Source: Larix kaempferi
Taxonomy: Eukaryota; Streptophyta; Pinopsida; Pinales; Pinaceae
Assembly (NCBI GenBank): GCA_027924585.1
Contig: BSBM01001027.1
Span: 251,001 to 315,000 of the forward strand
Length of the DNA stretch: 64,000 nt
Reading direction: 5' to 3'
Shown: positions 36,498 through 48,093 of the stretch, one piece after another
How the letters are laid out: every line of letters begins with the position of its first letter
Position numbering within the stretch: the first letter of the stretch is position 1
Notes under the pieces: generated by a model
What the model was told of the DNA's origin: nothing
Databases searched by the model: none
What the model saw: the letters and a program-made list of their open reading frames with translations, nothing else
Position numbers and translations under genes: made by a program

Positions 36498-39400
36498 ATG
36501 GCCGCCCCTTGTGATATTCTACTTAACAGTTCCAACTATTTCTCATGGAAATCTCGTATGGAGGATGTTCTACGAAATAGGGGACTTTTCAGAATTACAA
36601 CAGGGAAAGAAAAAGAACCCACTGATGATGATAAGAAAATAAAATGGGCAAATAGATGTGATGAAGCTCGTGGATTGATTGGGATGTCAATCTCTACTAA
36701 TTTGCGATTCCACATATCTAAAATTGATTAACCTAATGCTGTTTGGGACAAGTTGGAATCTGTGTTTGGTAAACACAATGAAATTCGAGGTCACCAACTC
36801 GAAAATGAGTTGATTTCTTTAATTCCAAGTGACTTTTCATGCATTCAAGATTATTTATCTAAGTACAAAACTCTTAAACTCTTATGTGCAAAATGTAAGA
36901 TTGAGAGAGAAGACAAACAGTGCATTTATCATATTCTTTCCAAACTTGGACCTGCATATTCTGTTTTTGTATCTACATTTTACTCCATGAAAGCATCTTT
37001 GAATGCAGCTAGCTATCAAGAGCCTAGTCTTGAATCCTTTTGTGATTCCTTGATTAGAGAACAAGATAAACTCATTCATCTTGGAATAATCAACAATGCA
37101 GATACATCTGGGAAAGCCTTATTGTCCCAACAGAAAGAAAAGTCCAAGCCTCCCAAGAAACAAAATTTTTGCAATACTAAGTCAAACAAGGGTCCAAAAC
37201 CCTCTCAGTCAGCTTCTTCTTTAAAACATGACAAAGGATCCAAGCCAAAAGGAAAGAAGACTGAGCGTCATTGCAAATATTGTGGGAAAGATAATCATGA
37301 TGAATCTAAGTGTTTCAAGAAGATGGCAGCCTTGGAAGCAACAATGAAGAAGCACCACATCAGCCTAGATTCATCTTCAGAATCTGCCTCTCATGGACAT
37401 GCACTTTGTGCTTCTTGTTATTCTTATAATGCATCTTCTTCTTATACTTCAAATGAATGGCTCATTGATTCTGGAGCATCTTATCATATGGCTAAGGATC
37501 AAGCTATCTTTTCTACTATGCATGAATGTAACACCAAACAAATATTTGTTGGTGATGATAGATCTCTAAGTGTTGTAGGAGCTAGAAAATTTCCAGTAGA
37601 TAATGGTCATTTTAGTGATGTACTATGTGTTCCAAGAATTTCCTGCAATTTGTTATCATTCTATCAGATCACTCATTCTGGTGAAGGTAAAACTGTGACC
37701 TTTACACCTCACCAAGTTGTAATCAAGGATTTTAAAGATCCTTAATAGGTCCTAGCTACCGGAATTGTTGATGATATTACTAGGTTATACAAGTTTAACA
37801 ACTTTGGGCCATCACCTTTCCCTTCAGTTTTTGTTGCTCATAGTGATAACTTGAGCAAACTTTGGCATGAGCGATTTGGTCACTTAAATTATCGCTCATT
37901 GCAACAACTATGTAAAGAAAATATGGTGACAGGTCTTCCGATGGTATCTTACATGGATGGTGTTTGCTCCGGTTGTGTACTCGGAAAACATCATTGGGAC
38001 AATTTTCACAAACGTGCCTCTTGGCACGCCTCGGTTTCCTTGGAGCTTTTGCATAGTGACTTGTGTGGTCCTCTTCCATCTGCTTCCTTTTCTGGTTTCA
38101 AATATTTCTTAACTTTCATTGATGATTACACCAGACGCACTTGGGTTTATTTCCTAAAACTTAAGAGCGAAGTATTTAACATGTTCTTGGCCTACAAGGC
38201 CCTTGTTGAAAAACAATCTGGTCGTCAAATTATTAAGTTAAGATCTGACAATAGAGGAGAATATGTTAACAATAAGGTCACTACTTTCTGCACTAAACAA
38301 GGCATCCAACAACAGCACACTATTCCATATACACCACAACAAAATGGTGTAGCTGAGCGGAAGAACCACACTTTAAAACAAATGGCTAATTGTATGATCC
38401 AATCTAAGGGACTAAGTCTTCAATTTTGGGCTGAAGCCATTAATTGTGCAAATTACATAGTTAATCGCACCCCCACTAAAGCATTACAAGGTATAACACC
38501 GGAAGAAGCATGGAGTAAAACTAAACCTGATGTAAGTCACTTCCGTGTGTTTGGTAGTGAATCATGGGCTCAAATTCCGGATGAAAAACGGAAAGCATTG
38601 CAGCCTAAAGGTGAAAAGTGCATATTTGTTGGATATTCTGAAGATGTAAAAGGTTATAGACTTCTTCAACCACATTCTCATGATATAATCATTGGAAGAG
38701 ATGTTAAATTTGATGAAAATCTCTTGGCCTGCGAGCCTAACTCGACGATTGTGCCATCTTTGGCCTGCGAGCCTGATTCGGCGTTTGTGCCTTCTTCTTC
38801 TTCTTCCAACTTCCTTGACAGGTTTCCAAATCTAGTTTCTGATAATGACAGTGAGGATGAAAATCCACCTCCGCTTGCTCATGTTCCTCCAGTTGCACCA
38901 GCACAAGTGCTTCCTCGATGGGTCCGTTCAACATGTGAAGCAGCTGGTGATCTTTCCAGTGATCCTAGAGATCAACGTCGAACACGTTCTCAGTTTCAGC
39001 GAACCTCTTCTCTTTTGGCTCAATTTTCCGAGAATCATGATCCAGAAACTTTTGCAGAAGCTTCAGGGAATCCAGATTGGGATGCAGCCATGGATGAAGA
39101 ATATCATTCCTTAATGGAAAACGATACTTGGGATCTTGTACCTCTTCCAAAAGGAAGAAAACTTGTCAGATGTAAATGGGTCTATAGAACTAAGTATGCA
39201 TAAGATGGAAGTGTCGAAAGACTTAAGGCAAGGTTAGTTTCCAAAGGTTTTTGCCAAGTTGAAGGGATTGACTACAATGAAACCTTTGCTCCCGTCGCAA
39301 AAATGAACTCCATCCGCCTTGTTATTTCCCTTGCATCTTTACACAACTGGGAATTCCATCAAATGGATGTCAAGTTTGCCTTCTTACATGGTGATTTACA

Positions 39401-40568
39401 GTAGGAAATTTACATGGAACAACCTCCTGGCTATGTTCAGAATAACTCCAGCCTTGTCTGCTGCCTTATGAAATCCTTATATGGCCTTAAGCAAGCTCCT
39501 AGAGCTTGGTATGCCAAAATGGATAACTTTCTCCTTGACACTGGATGTCATTCTGACCCCAATGTCTATACCAAGAAAGTAGAAAACCATCTGATCATAC
39601 TTGTTCTATATGTTGATGACCTTATTCTTACTGGTAATGACCCCAATCTTATAACCCATGTGAAATACAGTCTTAAACAAAATTTTGAAATGTCAGACTT
39701 AGGACATTTGCATTATTTTCTTGGTCTCCAAGTCCCGCAAACCAAAGAAGGAATCTTTATTTCTCAGTCTCAGTATGCTTGTGACCTTCTTTGTCACTTT
39801 CACATGGAAGATTGTACACCAGCCCCTTCTCCCTTCCAGTCTGGAGTCAAACTTTCTACCACTTGTACTTCACCTGAAGTCGATGCCACCTTGTATCATC
39901 AGCTTATTAGTAGTCTCTTATACTTGACTCATTCTTGTCCTGACCTTTCCTTTGCCATTGGTCGTGTTGCCCGTTATATGCAAACACCTCATGAAAGTCA
40001 CTGGAAAGCAGCTAAAAGAATACTTCGATATATTCGAGGTACAGTTCAGTTTGGGATTCATTACAGTACAGCGGGGAAACCTTTGTTGGTTGGTTTCACT
40101 GATTCAGATTGGGCCGGCGATCCTGATGATCGAAAGTATACTGCAGGTTATGTTTTCAGTCTAGGATCTAGACCTATTACTTGGGCTTGTAAGAAACAAC
40201 AAGCTCTTGCTCTTTCTTCAGCAGAGGCAGAATATCGAGCAGCAGTTAATGCTAGTCAAGAAGCTTTATGGCTTCGACAGATCCTTTCAGAGTTTGAATT
40301 CGAGCAGCAGCAGCCTACTCCACTTTGGTGCGACAATCAAAGTGCCATCAAGCTTTCCAAAGATCCAGTTCTACATCAACGCAGAAAATACATTGAGTTA
40401 CATATTCACTTCATCAGAAATCTTGCTCATGATCGTGTTCTTGAAGTGCTCTTTTGCCCTACAGATGATCAAGTTGCAGACATCTTCACCAAGTCTCTTA
40501 CAGAAGCGAAGTTTTCTAAACTTCGATCTATGTTAGGAGTTCAAGAACTTGTCATTAAGGGGGTATAG
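36498..40568 (+). pseudogene. gag-pol: Copia-1 gag-pol polyprotein, one frame with five stops
   Basis: The ATG at 36498 opens a frame of about 1356 codons with no frameshift. Domains in order: Gag N-terminus (NYFSWKSRMEDVLRNRGLF) to residue ~240; zinc knuckle CKYCGKDNHDESKC at residues ~259-272; protease WLIDSGASYHM at ~320; GAG-pre-integrase LWHERFGHLNYRSLQ from 37860; integrase with zinc Cys in CSGCVLGKHH and the catalytic D (LLHSDLCGPL), D (LRSDNRGEY) and E (NGVAERKN); reverse transcriptase with KARLVSKGF, QMDVKFAFLHG, SLYGLKQAPRAWY and YVDD at 39609-39620; and RNase H with TDSDWAGD, SSAEAEYRA and LWCDNQSA. Stops lie at 36729, 37743, 37746, 39201 and 39402. Catalytic residues are otherwise kept, so decay is light. 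Confidence 0.95.
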
Positions 40569-40641
40569 GCTCTAATGCCTACTTCCTTCTCCTAATAGTG
40601 TCACTTTTGTAAATCCTTCAATCCTATCCCAAGTTGTTCTT

Positions 40642-40650
40642 AAGGGGGGA
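40642..40650 (+). other. Copia-1 polypurine tract
   Basis: AAGGGGGGA ends directly before the 3' LTR start TGTTAGG. Confidence 0.93.
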
Positions 40651-41098
40651 TGTTAGGATATTTAGACACTTAGGAGTTAGTTAAGATCAACTTGTGTAAT
40701 ATATATGTTAGGGATAGTGTGTTTCTTTAGTATGCATTTGTAAATACTTAATCCGACGGTCACGATATGTTCCCTACATAGAGTGATCCGACGGCTCAAC
40801 TTCTCTTAGATCAAATCTAACCTTGACCTGTGGCTTAACACCCGATTGGTCCATGATCTCTATTTAAAGAGCATGGAGGGTCATTGTTTAGTTGATCGAT
40901 TATGAGAAGCTCATTTGTAACTTTCTTTCTTTGCATAATAAATTGTCCCATAGAAGCTATTTGGCCGGGGCCGTGGAGTGTTTCCCTCAAGAGGGTTTAA
41001 ACCACGTCAAAACATCGGTGTGTTGATCTGTGATCTGTTTGTGTGAAGTGGTTGCTCTTGGTGTTCGGTCCTTTGGTATTACCCTGTGTACCCAAACA
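40651..41098 (+). repeat. 3' LTR of Copia-1
   Basis: 448 bp, TGTTAGG ... CCCAAACA, followed by the TAATG duplication. It lacks one copy of the 10-bp word that is doubled in the 5' LTR and in the solo LTR at 18237, so a deletion here is more likely than a gain there. Confidence 0.95.
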
Positions 41099-41103
41099 TA
41101 ATG

Positions 41104-42449
41104 AGCTCTAAGAATGGATAATAGTGGGCCTTGAAATGGTACTGTCTTGTGGATTTATGCGAGCCCAGGACTGTTCATGCTCGTGAGTGCTTTCATTTTT
41201 AAGGAGTCTGAAAATGATAAGAAGACTCTGAATTGGTGGAGGAGTACCGTCCTATGGATTTGTATGAGCCCAAGACTATGATTGCTCGTGGTTGCTTTCA
41301 ATTTTAGAGAGTCTGAAAGCTATAAGTAGACTCCATTGGTGTTATTTTTCATATGTTAGTCTCCAAGGCCCGAAAAAGCATAAAATGATGCAAATGGAGA
41401 ACTCTTCTAGCCGATGTGACTAGAGTATTCCTTTTTCGTAATTAGTATACAAGGTCCAGAAAAGGGGTAAACTTATACCAGGTAGATGCCCTTTCAGATA
41501 CTTTTAGCGAGCACGAAGGGAAGCAATATTTCTCGGTGATCTTTTCATTGTTTTAGGAGTCAGAAAAGAGCTTAACATAAACTCCCTAAGTGCCTTTTTC
41601 GTAAAATAGTTGTTCGGCCCGAAAAATGGATAAAATTATACCAAAAAAGAAGATATTGGTGAGAGCAAGAAGTGATCTCAAGCATCGTCACGAGTGCAGA
41701 AAATTGAATCCGGCGATATGAAAAATGTTTTAAAAACGGTAAGGCCATTGTGGCATGCAAACCGAGGCAATGAAGGGCATGGAAAAAATGCCTTCACAAT
41801 ATGGTGGTGAGAGCGAGAAATGATCTCAAGCATCATCATGAGCATGGAAAACTGAATCCGGTGATATAAAAATTGTCAAAAATGGACAACGGCCGATGTG
41901 GCACGCAAACTGAGGCGACGAGTGTGTGTGAAAAAATGTCCAAAAAAATCTGGTGGTGAGAGCGAGAAATGATCTCAAGCATCATCATGGGCACGGAAAT
42001 ATGAATCCAACGGTGCAAATGGTGCGAAAAATGGAGGTCATAATGTCTCCAGAATGGTCAAAGGAAAAAACTAGGTTAAAAAATGGCTACAAACAAAGGT
42101 GAGCCCACCAAGCCAGGGATGCAGTGGTGGGGAGAAATGATGACCCACAGGGGAATAACACTAGGTGTATCAAATCAAATCAAATATACAAGTGACACGT
42201 GACCTCAAAAATGGTTGAAATCACGCATGTGAAAAAGTGAGCAAGGTTAATGACCTGCCCCCATGCTATGTGTATGGGGTTTGTGATTGTGGATCACATA
42301 TGTGTTGGTTTGAACATTGGGATCATTGAAATAATGAGATAGGTGTGATGGGGAAGGTTCAAAATGATTGATCATGCCCCCTATCCCAAGGTCGAGGTAA
42401 TCTATTATGCCCCCTAAATAAGAGGTGTCAATGCGGTGCAGATGCTGTC
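41104..42449 (-). other. 3' interior of the gag-only element, part 2, with tandem repeats
   Basis: Non-coding. A ~115-bp unit is doubled at about 41142 and 41257 (TGGATTT.TG.GAGCCC). A 148-149-bp unit occurs three times, starting with GGTGAGAGC at 41658, 41806 and 41955. No pol motif was found where pol would normally follow gag. Confidence 0.7.
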
Positions 42450-45356
42450 TTAGAGAGGGATCAACAGGGCATTGACCAACTGCTGGTAGGGGGGTGTTCC
42501 ATGAGGCTGTGGGTCGTGGTGGAATACTGAAGTGATGATATGATGATGGGGGCTTCCCCTTGCGGGGTGGATTCCCCCAATATCGTCGACGATAATGACG
42601 ATGATGATGAGTAGGCAAGGTTTTGGGCCTGCCCCCATGCTGTGGACATGTGGTTTCCTCGTTGATTTGAGTTGAAAATGTGGGTCAGAGAGATCAGTGG
42701 AAGGGGCCGACTGGACAAAGGGGTCTCCAGTGGAAACCGTGTAAATGGTGTTAATTTCTTCCAAGGAGGAAGATTTTGGGGGATATATTTCCTTAATGAG
42801 AAGAGGGGATTTCTCTAGGTCGGCATTATTCAATTCGTATAGAGTTGCTCTATAATTTGGTAGATCAGGGCAGTCATGTGAGTAATGGCCATAAATGCCA
42901 CATATCACATAGGAGTGATTGGCACGCAACGATATATCACGCGGTTGAGGAGGCAGTTCAAGTTTTACCATTGGGATACCAGCATCATCTTCCAACATAT
43001 TCATGTGTTCTTGAAGTGCTGGTAACTATGGACATTGATGGGTGGCATGGCCTATGTTGTCACACAAAGAGCACTTGGGGGGAGCACGAGTGGTTGGGGG
43101 ATTCTTCGCCATTTTTGGGGAGCGCGAGTGGTTGGGGGATTCTTCGCCAGATATCTCGGTTATATTCAAAGGGGGTGGGATGGATTGGAATGTGGAAGTC
43201 ATAGATGATTCCGAGTATAATCTGGGTCTGACTATGGAGACGAATGATGTAGGTGCGTTTTGAACTGGTTGTTTAATCATAGGGAGAACATTTTTAGGTG
43301 CAGCGGGGGCGTATTGGTTTCGACGCGTTTGGATATTCATTTTGGACAATGACATCATAAGGAGATGATGAGTACTTGAATCCATCGGTTGGTTTGTGTG
43401 TGCAGCGTATGTGATTTGCTATTATGGTGTTGTGGTTCCTTGAGGAGGATCCAACGGATGAGTGTTTGCCACTCCTTTTATGGGAAAAGGATTCTAGAGC
43501 ACCATGGGTTGTGGTTGAGGAGGCGGCGCTAGTTGTGCTACGTGCCTTTGGCATTGGGCATCATCAGTCCACAGTTGGCGCGCTCGCTCCAAATGGCGGA
43601 AAGTGTGTGTGTAATGGTCGTATACCGCGCATATAGAACATGGGTGGTTTGTTCGTAAATTGGGGTTCCTGACCTGTTTCGGTGGTCGATCAGGGTTTTG
43701 GTTGGCGGGGGTAGTGTTGTTGTTGTTTGGAGGATAAGTCTGAGCGACTGGAAGTTGTGGTGTAGCAAGCACTGCTTGTGGTGGGTAATAAGCCGTTGGG
43801 GCTTGTGAGTGAACAAGAGCATGTGTGTCCTACTGATGGTAATACGTAGGGGGTGCAACCAAAGGTGGATAGGCTGAAGGTGCGTGATCATAACACTGTG
43901 GTGGACATGAGGGTCCATGAGTGTGGTGGGGGTGGGCCATGGGAGCATACGAAGTTGTAGCTCTGGAGTGAGATGTGGCCCGCGAAAGATCAAGGCCAGT
44001 AATATTGTGCATAATGGAGAAGGCTTGGTTGTGGGACACAACTTGTCCAATGATGCCGTTGGCAGTGTGGGATTCCCCCGCCGCGTCAGTTCGGGAGGAA
44101 TCGCCGCGGGGAGAGCCAGGTAAAATGGTATACAAGTAGCCACACTGGGCGTAGATTAGATCAAATTGCTGGGCTTTTAAAATGGCTTCTTCTTCCGAAT
44201 CAGGTCGTTCAGAAGCTACATCCTTGGTTATGAGAGGAAGGAGGTATTTCAGGAACCAATCCAGGAAGATACAGTCATCTAGCTTAATCTTGCAGAGACT
44301 ACGGTGCTTATGCCACTCATGGATATGATCTATGATATGGATGGTCGTATTTTGTCTACAAGACAGTAGGATTTCTACTCCTATATCATACCGTACGGGT
44401 AGTTGAAAGAGCTGTAGGAAAGTTGAGGCAAGGGATGTAAACGTGGGGTGTGTCCCATGTGGCTGCTCAATATACCATTTGGCTGTTGAGCCAGTGAAAG
44501 TTCTTTGTAAAATTTGGAGTCGAATAGAATCATCGACTATGGAGTTTGAGGAACACCATAGGTGAAAGGACATAATATGATTTTTTGGGTCCTCTCCAGC
44601 CTTCCCTTCAAACTTTTGTATGTCTGAGGGGAGTTTTGTGGGCATGGGGGGCCAAGTAGGGTCATGTCTAATGGGATCATTTGTTAGCCTTGCCAATTCT
44701 GGTAGGTTAAGGATAGCCATAAATGGAAAACTGGCAGAGGGGTATGACGTTGTCATGGGGGCATAACTAGTGGCAGCGTTATGTATGGGGCCACTGCCCC
44801 CTACGGGGATATTAGTTATGGGATGTATGTGCCCTCCACCCAAAGGTGTGTGGGAGGGGCCCGTGCCACCAAGTGCAACTTGAGTTACAGATGGGTTGGG
44901 AAGATGTCCAGTAGGTGTTGGGATCTGAGTTGTAGCGGGGATTCTAGGTATAGTTCCCATAGTGGGCATGCCTAGGTTAGGTGTGGGTCCTATATTGGGA
45001 AGGGGTCCCATGTTAGGCATACCTAAGGGAGTTTTTGTATTAGTGTCCAATGTGGTGGCCATTGTGGCAGAGGGTGTGGTGGATGTTCCACCAACAGTTC
45101 CTGTGAAGAAGGAGTCAAAATGTGACCCAACCATGGGGATAGTGAGTGTTGTGTATGTAGGATGTTCGGATTCTTCCTCAGATTTAGATGTAAAATGAGG
45201 TGCGTCAGAATTGGATGACGGGGCTCTACATCGATGACGTGTAGAGTCAAGTGATAGTGCTCTTTGTCTATGAAGAGTGGTGTCAAGTGAACCATGTTGT
45301 GGGGGTTCACCCCGGAAACGTCGAGAATGTCTTGGGAACTCAATGGTGACAGTTGT
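42450..45356 (-). pseudogene. gag: Gag of the gag-only element (one frame, five stops)
   Basis: One minus-strand frame is open from 45356 to 42450 apart from stops at 43830, 43494, 43422, 43419 and 43026; there is no frameshift. The first Met is at 45134, but about 70 residues upstream are open and Arg/Ser-rich, so the start is uncertain. A Gly/Pro/Thr-rich N-terminus is followed by a typical plant Gypsy capsid: IQKFEGKAGEDPKNHIMSFH, WCSSNSIVDDSIRLQILQRT, FTGSTAKWYIE and a SLASTFLQLFQL block. Three zinc-knuckle units follow: CSICAVYDHYTHTF (last Cys lost), CSLCDNIGHATHQC (intact) and VICGIYGHYSHDC (first Cys lost). It would form the particle that packages the element's RNA. Confidence 0.88.
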
Positions 45357-47375
45357 GAATTAAAACTACTAGGTGGTGATGACTGGAAAGCTCTAAATCC
45401 CTAATGCAACCGTGCGTGCAAGAGGGGAGCGTAAAAAATAATGGCACTCAGGCCAACAACCAACCTCAAAACACTTAATATAACAGCTGTGCTATAGTAA
45501 GTGGAGTAATCAAAAAATGTGGTCAAAAAACCAACATGCAAACAGCTCCTAAAAATAGAAAAAGGTGTACTTACTGACCAAAGGGAGGTAATGGAGCATG
45601 CAAACACCTAACTAAAAAGTATTATGACTCAACAAGATATATCCTTTGCAAGGTGATGAAATCCAAGTCAAACAATTTGAGTTGTAGAATCAAAGGCTAG
45701 ATATCCCCCTACCGGGAGGGACACTGGGTAGACAATCCTAGAAGATAGGTCACTAAGATACCTGTTCATGACATGTCCAACTAGGTGAATCTGCAACTCT
45801 TGTTCTATCACCGTTGTACTCCCACAAGGGTGGTACAATGAGAACAATGAGTAAGTATCCTTCGTTGACTGAATGGATTGCGTTATTCCACTCAGGACTC
45901 CAAAACCAGTCTGGCTACTTCAACCCTCCTAAGGGAGAGGCCTTTCCAACGAATTGGTTTTAAACCGTGCCAACAAATAATAAGGGATTTTGGTACCCTA
46001 AATGTCAACCACTATGTCTCAACATGTAAGTGAGTGAGGGGTTCTATTTGGATACTTATCCCCTCAGTCTTACCTAACTACAATATTCTTTTGGTGTTCC
46101 CCAAATGGGGTTAGAATGTTGGTTGAGTTAAGAGAATTTTAAGGCTCACTTGGATTTATTGTGACAGATTGTGTGCTGGTGTGGTTGAGAACCAAAAAAT
46201 AAATTGCCTCGCTTGGGCGACTATTCACAAATTAAAATAATGATTTCAAATTGCGAAAATGGAAGACAATTTAAATTTAAATGCTTTAATAATATTTTTC
46301 AAGAAATATTGATTCTTTGAAATTTTCAAGGTAAAGAAAATAACATAAGCAGAAATGAGTGGATTTCTAAAGCCTCGCTTGGTCGAAATATCAAGTAATT
46401 CAGAATTATGATTCTAACTTTGCAAAATATGAAATTTCTAATCTGAAAAATGCTTAACAAATCTTTCTTTCACTTTAGTGAAGTGCTCGAGGATAACGCA
46501 GTACTCATTATGAAAAGTCGACGTTTCGAACCTTAATCACGGTTCACTTAACTGAAAATTTTCAAAAAGTTGTAGTAAAGCAGATATCAGAAAAGTGCAG
46601 CTAGAAAATGGGTGCAAGTAAATAAGCCTACTAAAAATATGATGAAAGAGCTAGCAATGCATGCAGACAGGAGTCTATCAAGTGCTATAAAAAGCCAAAA
46701 GTAAGCAAAAGTGCTATGAGCATAAAATATAGTATGAGAGGGCCGACTACAATGGGTAGAGGATGAACTGAAATGATAAATAACACTAAAATAAAAAAAA
46801 TTAGAGAAAATTCTATGAAAAATTTCTTAAATATGATAGAAAATTTGGATTCCTTGTTCCCAATTTGAAAAAACAAATCGTCTCAAACGGAGTTCAGGAG
46901 AGGGAGATATGGCTGTTTGAAAGTTGAGTCGCGCTGCCAGAAGATTACATCGCAGGTTTCGGGCTAAAAGTCGCGATATCGTGGCTTTCGGGCTAAAAAC
47001 CGCGATTTGAATCGCGGATTTCTAGCTTAAACTCGCGAAGTGATAGCGGAAAACAGGTGAAAATCTACGACGTGAAGTGCGGAAAACAAGCAAAAAGTCG
47101 CAATGTGCAGCGCGGAAAATAGGCTTAAAGCCACAACGTGCAGCGCAACTGTGGGTGCCGAAAGCTGCGATGTGTGGACGGAAAACAATTGCCAAAAAAT
47201 GAACCCGAAAATTGAAATTTTGGGTTGTTTGGGATGCAGAAAGGGCCAATGGCTAGGGCAGCAATGAAGAGGCTAACTAGTATGGTAGATCTGCAACCTT
47301 AAAGGGAAAAAACAACTAACATATAGATCTAAATCAAAGATCTAAAGTTTGAAAACCAGCGGAGTCAGCAAAAAC
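45357..47375 (-). other. Leader of the gag-only element
   Basis: Non-coding 5' leader on the minus strand. Next to the 5' LTR the minus strand reads TTTTTGCTGACTCCGCTGG, which resembles primer sites of Tat/Ogre-type plant Gypsy elements. At about 46920-47170 a 25-35-bp degenerate repeat with TCGCGAT-like words occurs. Confidence 0.6.
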
Positions 47376-48093
47376 TGTTGCTTGGTTTTTCAACCAAGCA
47401 TGTGCAAGGATGCACCTGCTAACCAATAGCAGCAGTCTCAATAAAAATATGTAAAAACTTAATGTAAATCTGATCTAACATTAACATATGCAAAGAAATA
47501 AAAAACTAGATTTAAGAACAATAAACAATGAGATCTATGAGAAAAATAAGAAATAAAAAATTTGATATTTTGTATTACCTCAAATGGTGAGGATGGTGAG
47601 TTTGAGCAGCTCCAAGGTTGAGGTGCTCAAATTTCCAATGGTCTCTTCTTCTCCAATGCTTCAATGGGGATCTTCAAACTCAAAAAGGGAGGCAATGGCT
47701 CTCAAAAGGAATTTGGCAACATAAGGATAGGATGAAATGTGGATGAATAGTGAGGAGACCCTATCACCTTTTTATAGTTTTTTGGTGATGGGGAATACCA
47801 TTATGGTTTAACGAAACCAATGGTATTGACCAACATGGTTTAGGTCTCTTTTTCCCTCTTTTTCCTTTTTTGAATATTTTTTGAATATTATTCCCTTTTA
47901 ATTGATTTTTGGGAATTTTGGACCCTTTTTGAGGGTTTTTTGAGGAAAAATACATATTTTGAGGGGGGAAAGGTGTATTATGGTCTTTTTGGTGACCTTT
48001 TGAAGGTTTTAGAGGCTCAAATGGTGGAAAAATTGGACAAATGGGTCATGTGAATAAGGGAATGAGCTAGTGAGCACTTTTTGGGTGTTAACA
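47376..48093 (-). repeat. 5' LTR of the gag-only element
   Basis: 718 bp matching 32946-33662 with about 30 differences. It keeps the minus-strand TATA box (about 47769-47777) and the 9-bp terminal hairpin (47379-47400). It is followed by CCTAG at 48094-48098. Confidence 0.9.

Larger units (their letters stand above)
34926..41098 (+). mobile_element. Full-length Ty1/Copia retrotransposon Copia-1
   Basis: Two LTRs (458 and 448 bp), an initiator tRNA-Met primer site directly after the 5' LTR, one gag-pol frame, a polypurine tract directly before the 3' LTR and matching TAATG duplications (34921-34925 and 41099-41103) define the whole element, 6173 bp. Integrase precedes reverse transcriptase, the mark of Ty1/Copia. 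LTRs differ at about 15 substitutions plus one 10-bp indel. Five in-frame stops make this copy non-coding for a full polyprotein. Confidence 0.96.
32946..48093 (-). mobile_element. Gag-only LTR retrotransposon (TR-GAG-like), minus strand, with nested Copia
   Basis: Two direct repeats of 717 and 718 bp (32946-33662 and 47376-48093) with TG...CA ends bound the element, and CCTAG flanks it on both sides (32941-32945 and 48094-48098). Without the nested 6.17-kb Copia and its duplication the element is about 8.97 kb. On the minus strand the order is 5' LTR (right), 2-kb leader, gag (45356-42450), about 2.6 kb of non-coding DNA, and 3' LTR (left). No protease, reverse transcriptase or integrase was found, so it looks non-autonomous. 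LTRs differ at about 30 positions (4%). Confidence 0.88.

Noticed and set aside
43538-44143. Long minus-strand frame overlapping the gag of the gag-only element
   Set aside because: The capsid and zinc-knuckle frame at 45356-42450 is the real one; this is a His/Leu/Thr-rich shadow in another frame.
43917-45198. Plus-strand frames opposite gag
   Set aside because: Shadows of the minus-strand gag with no domain.
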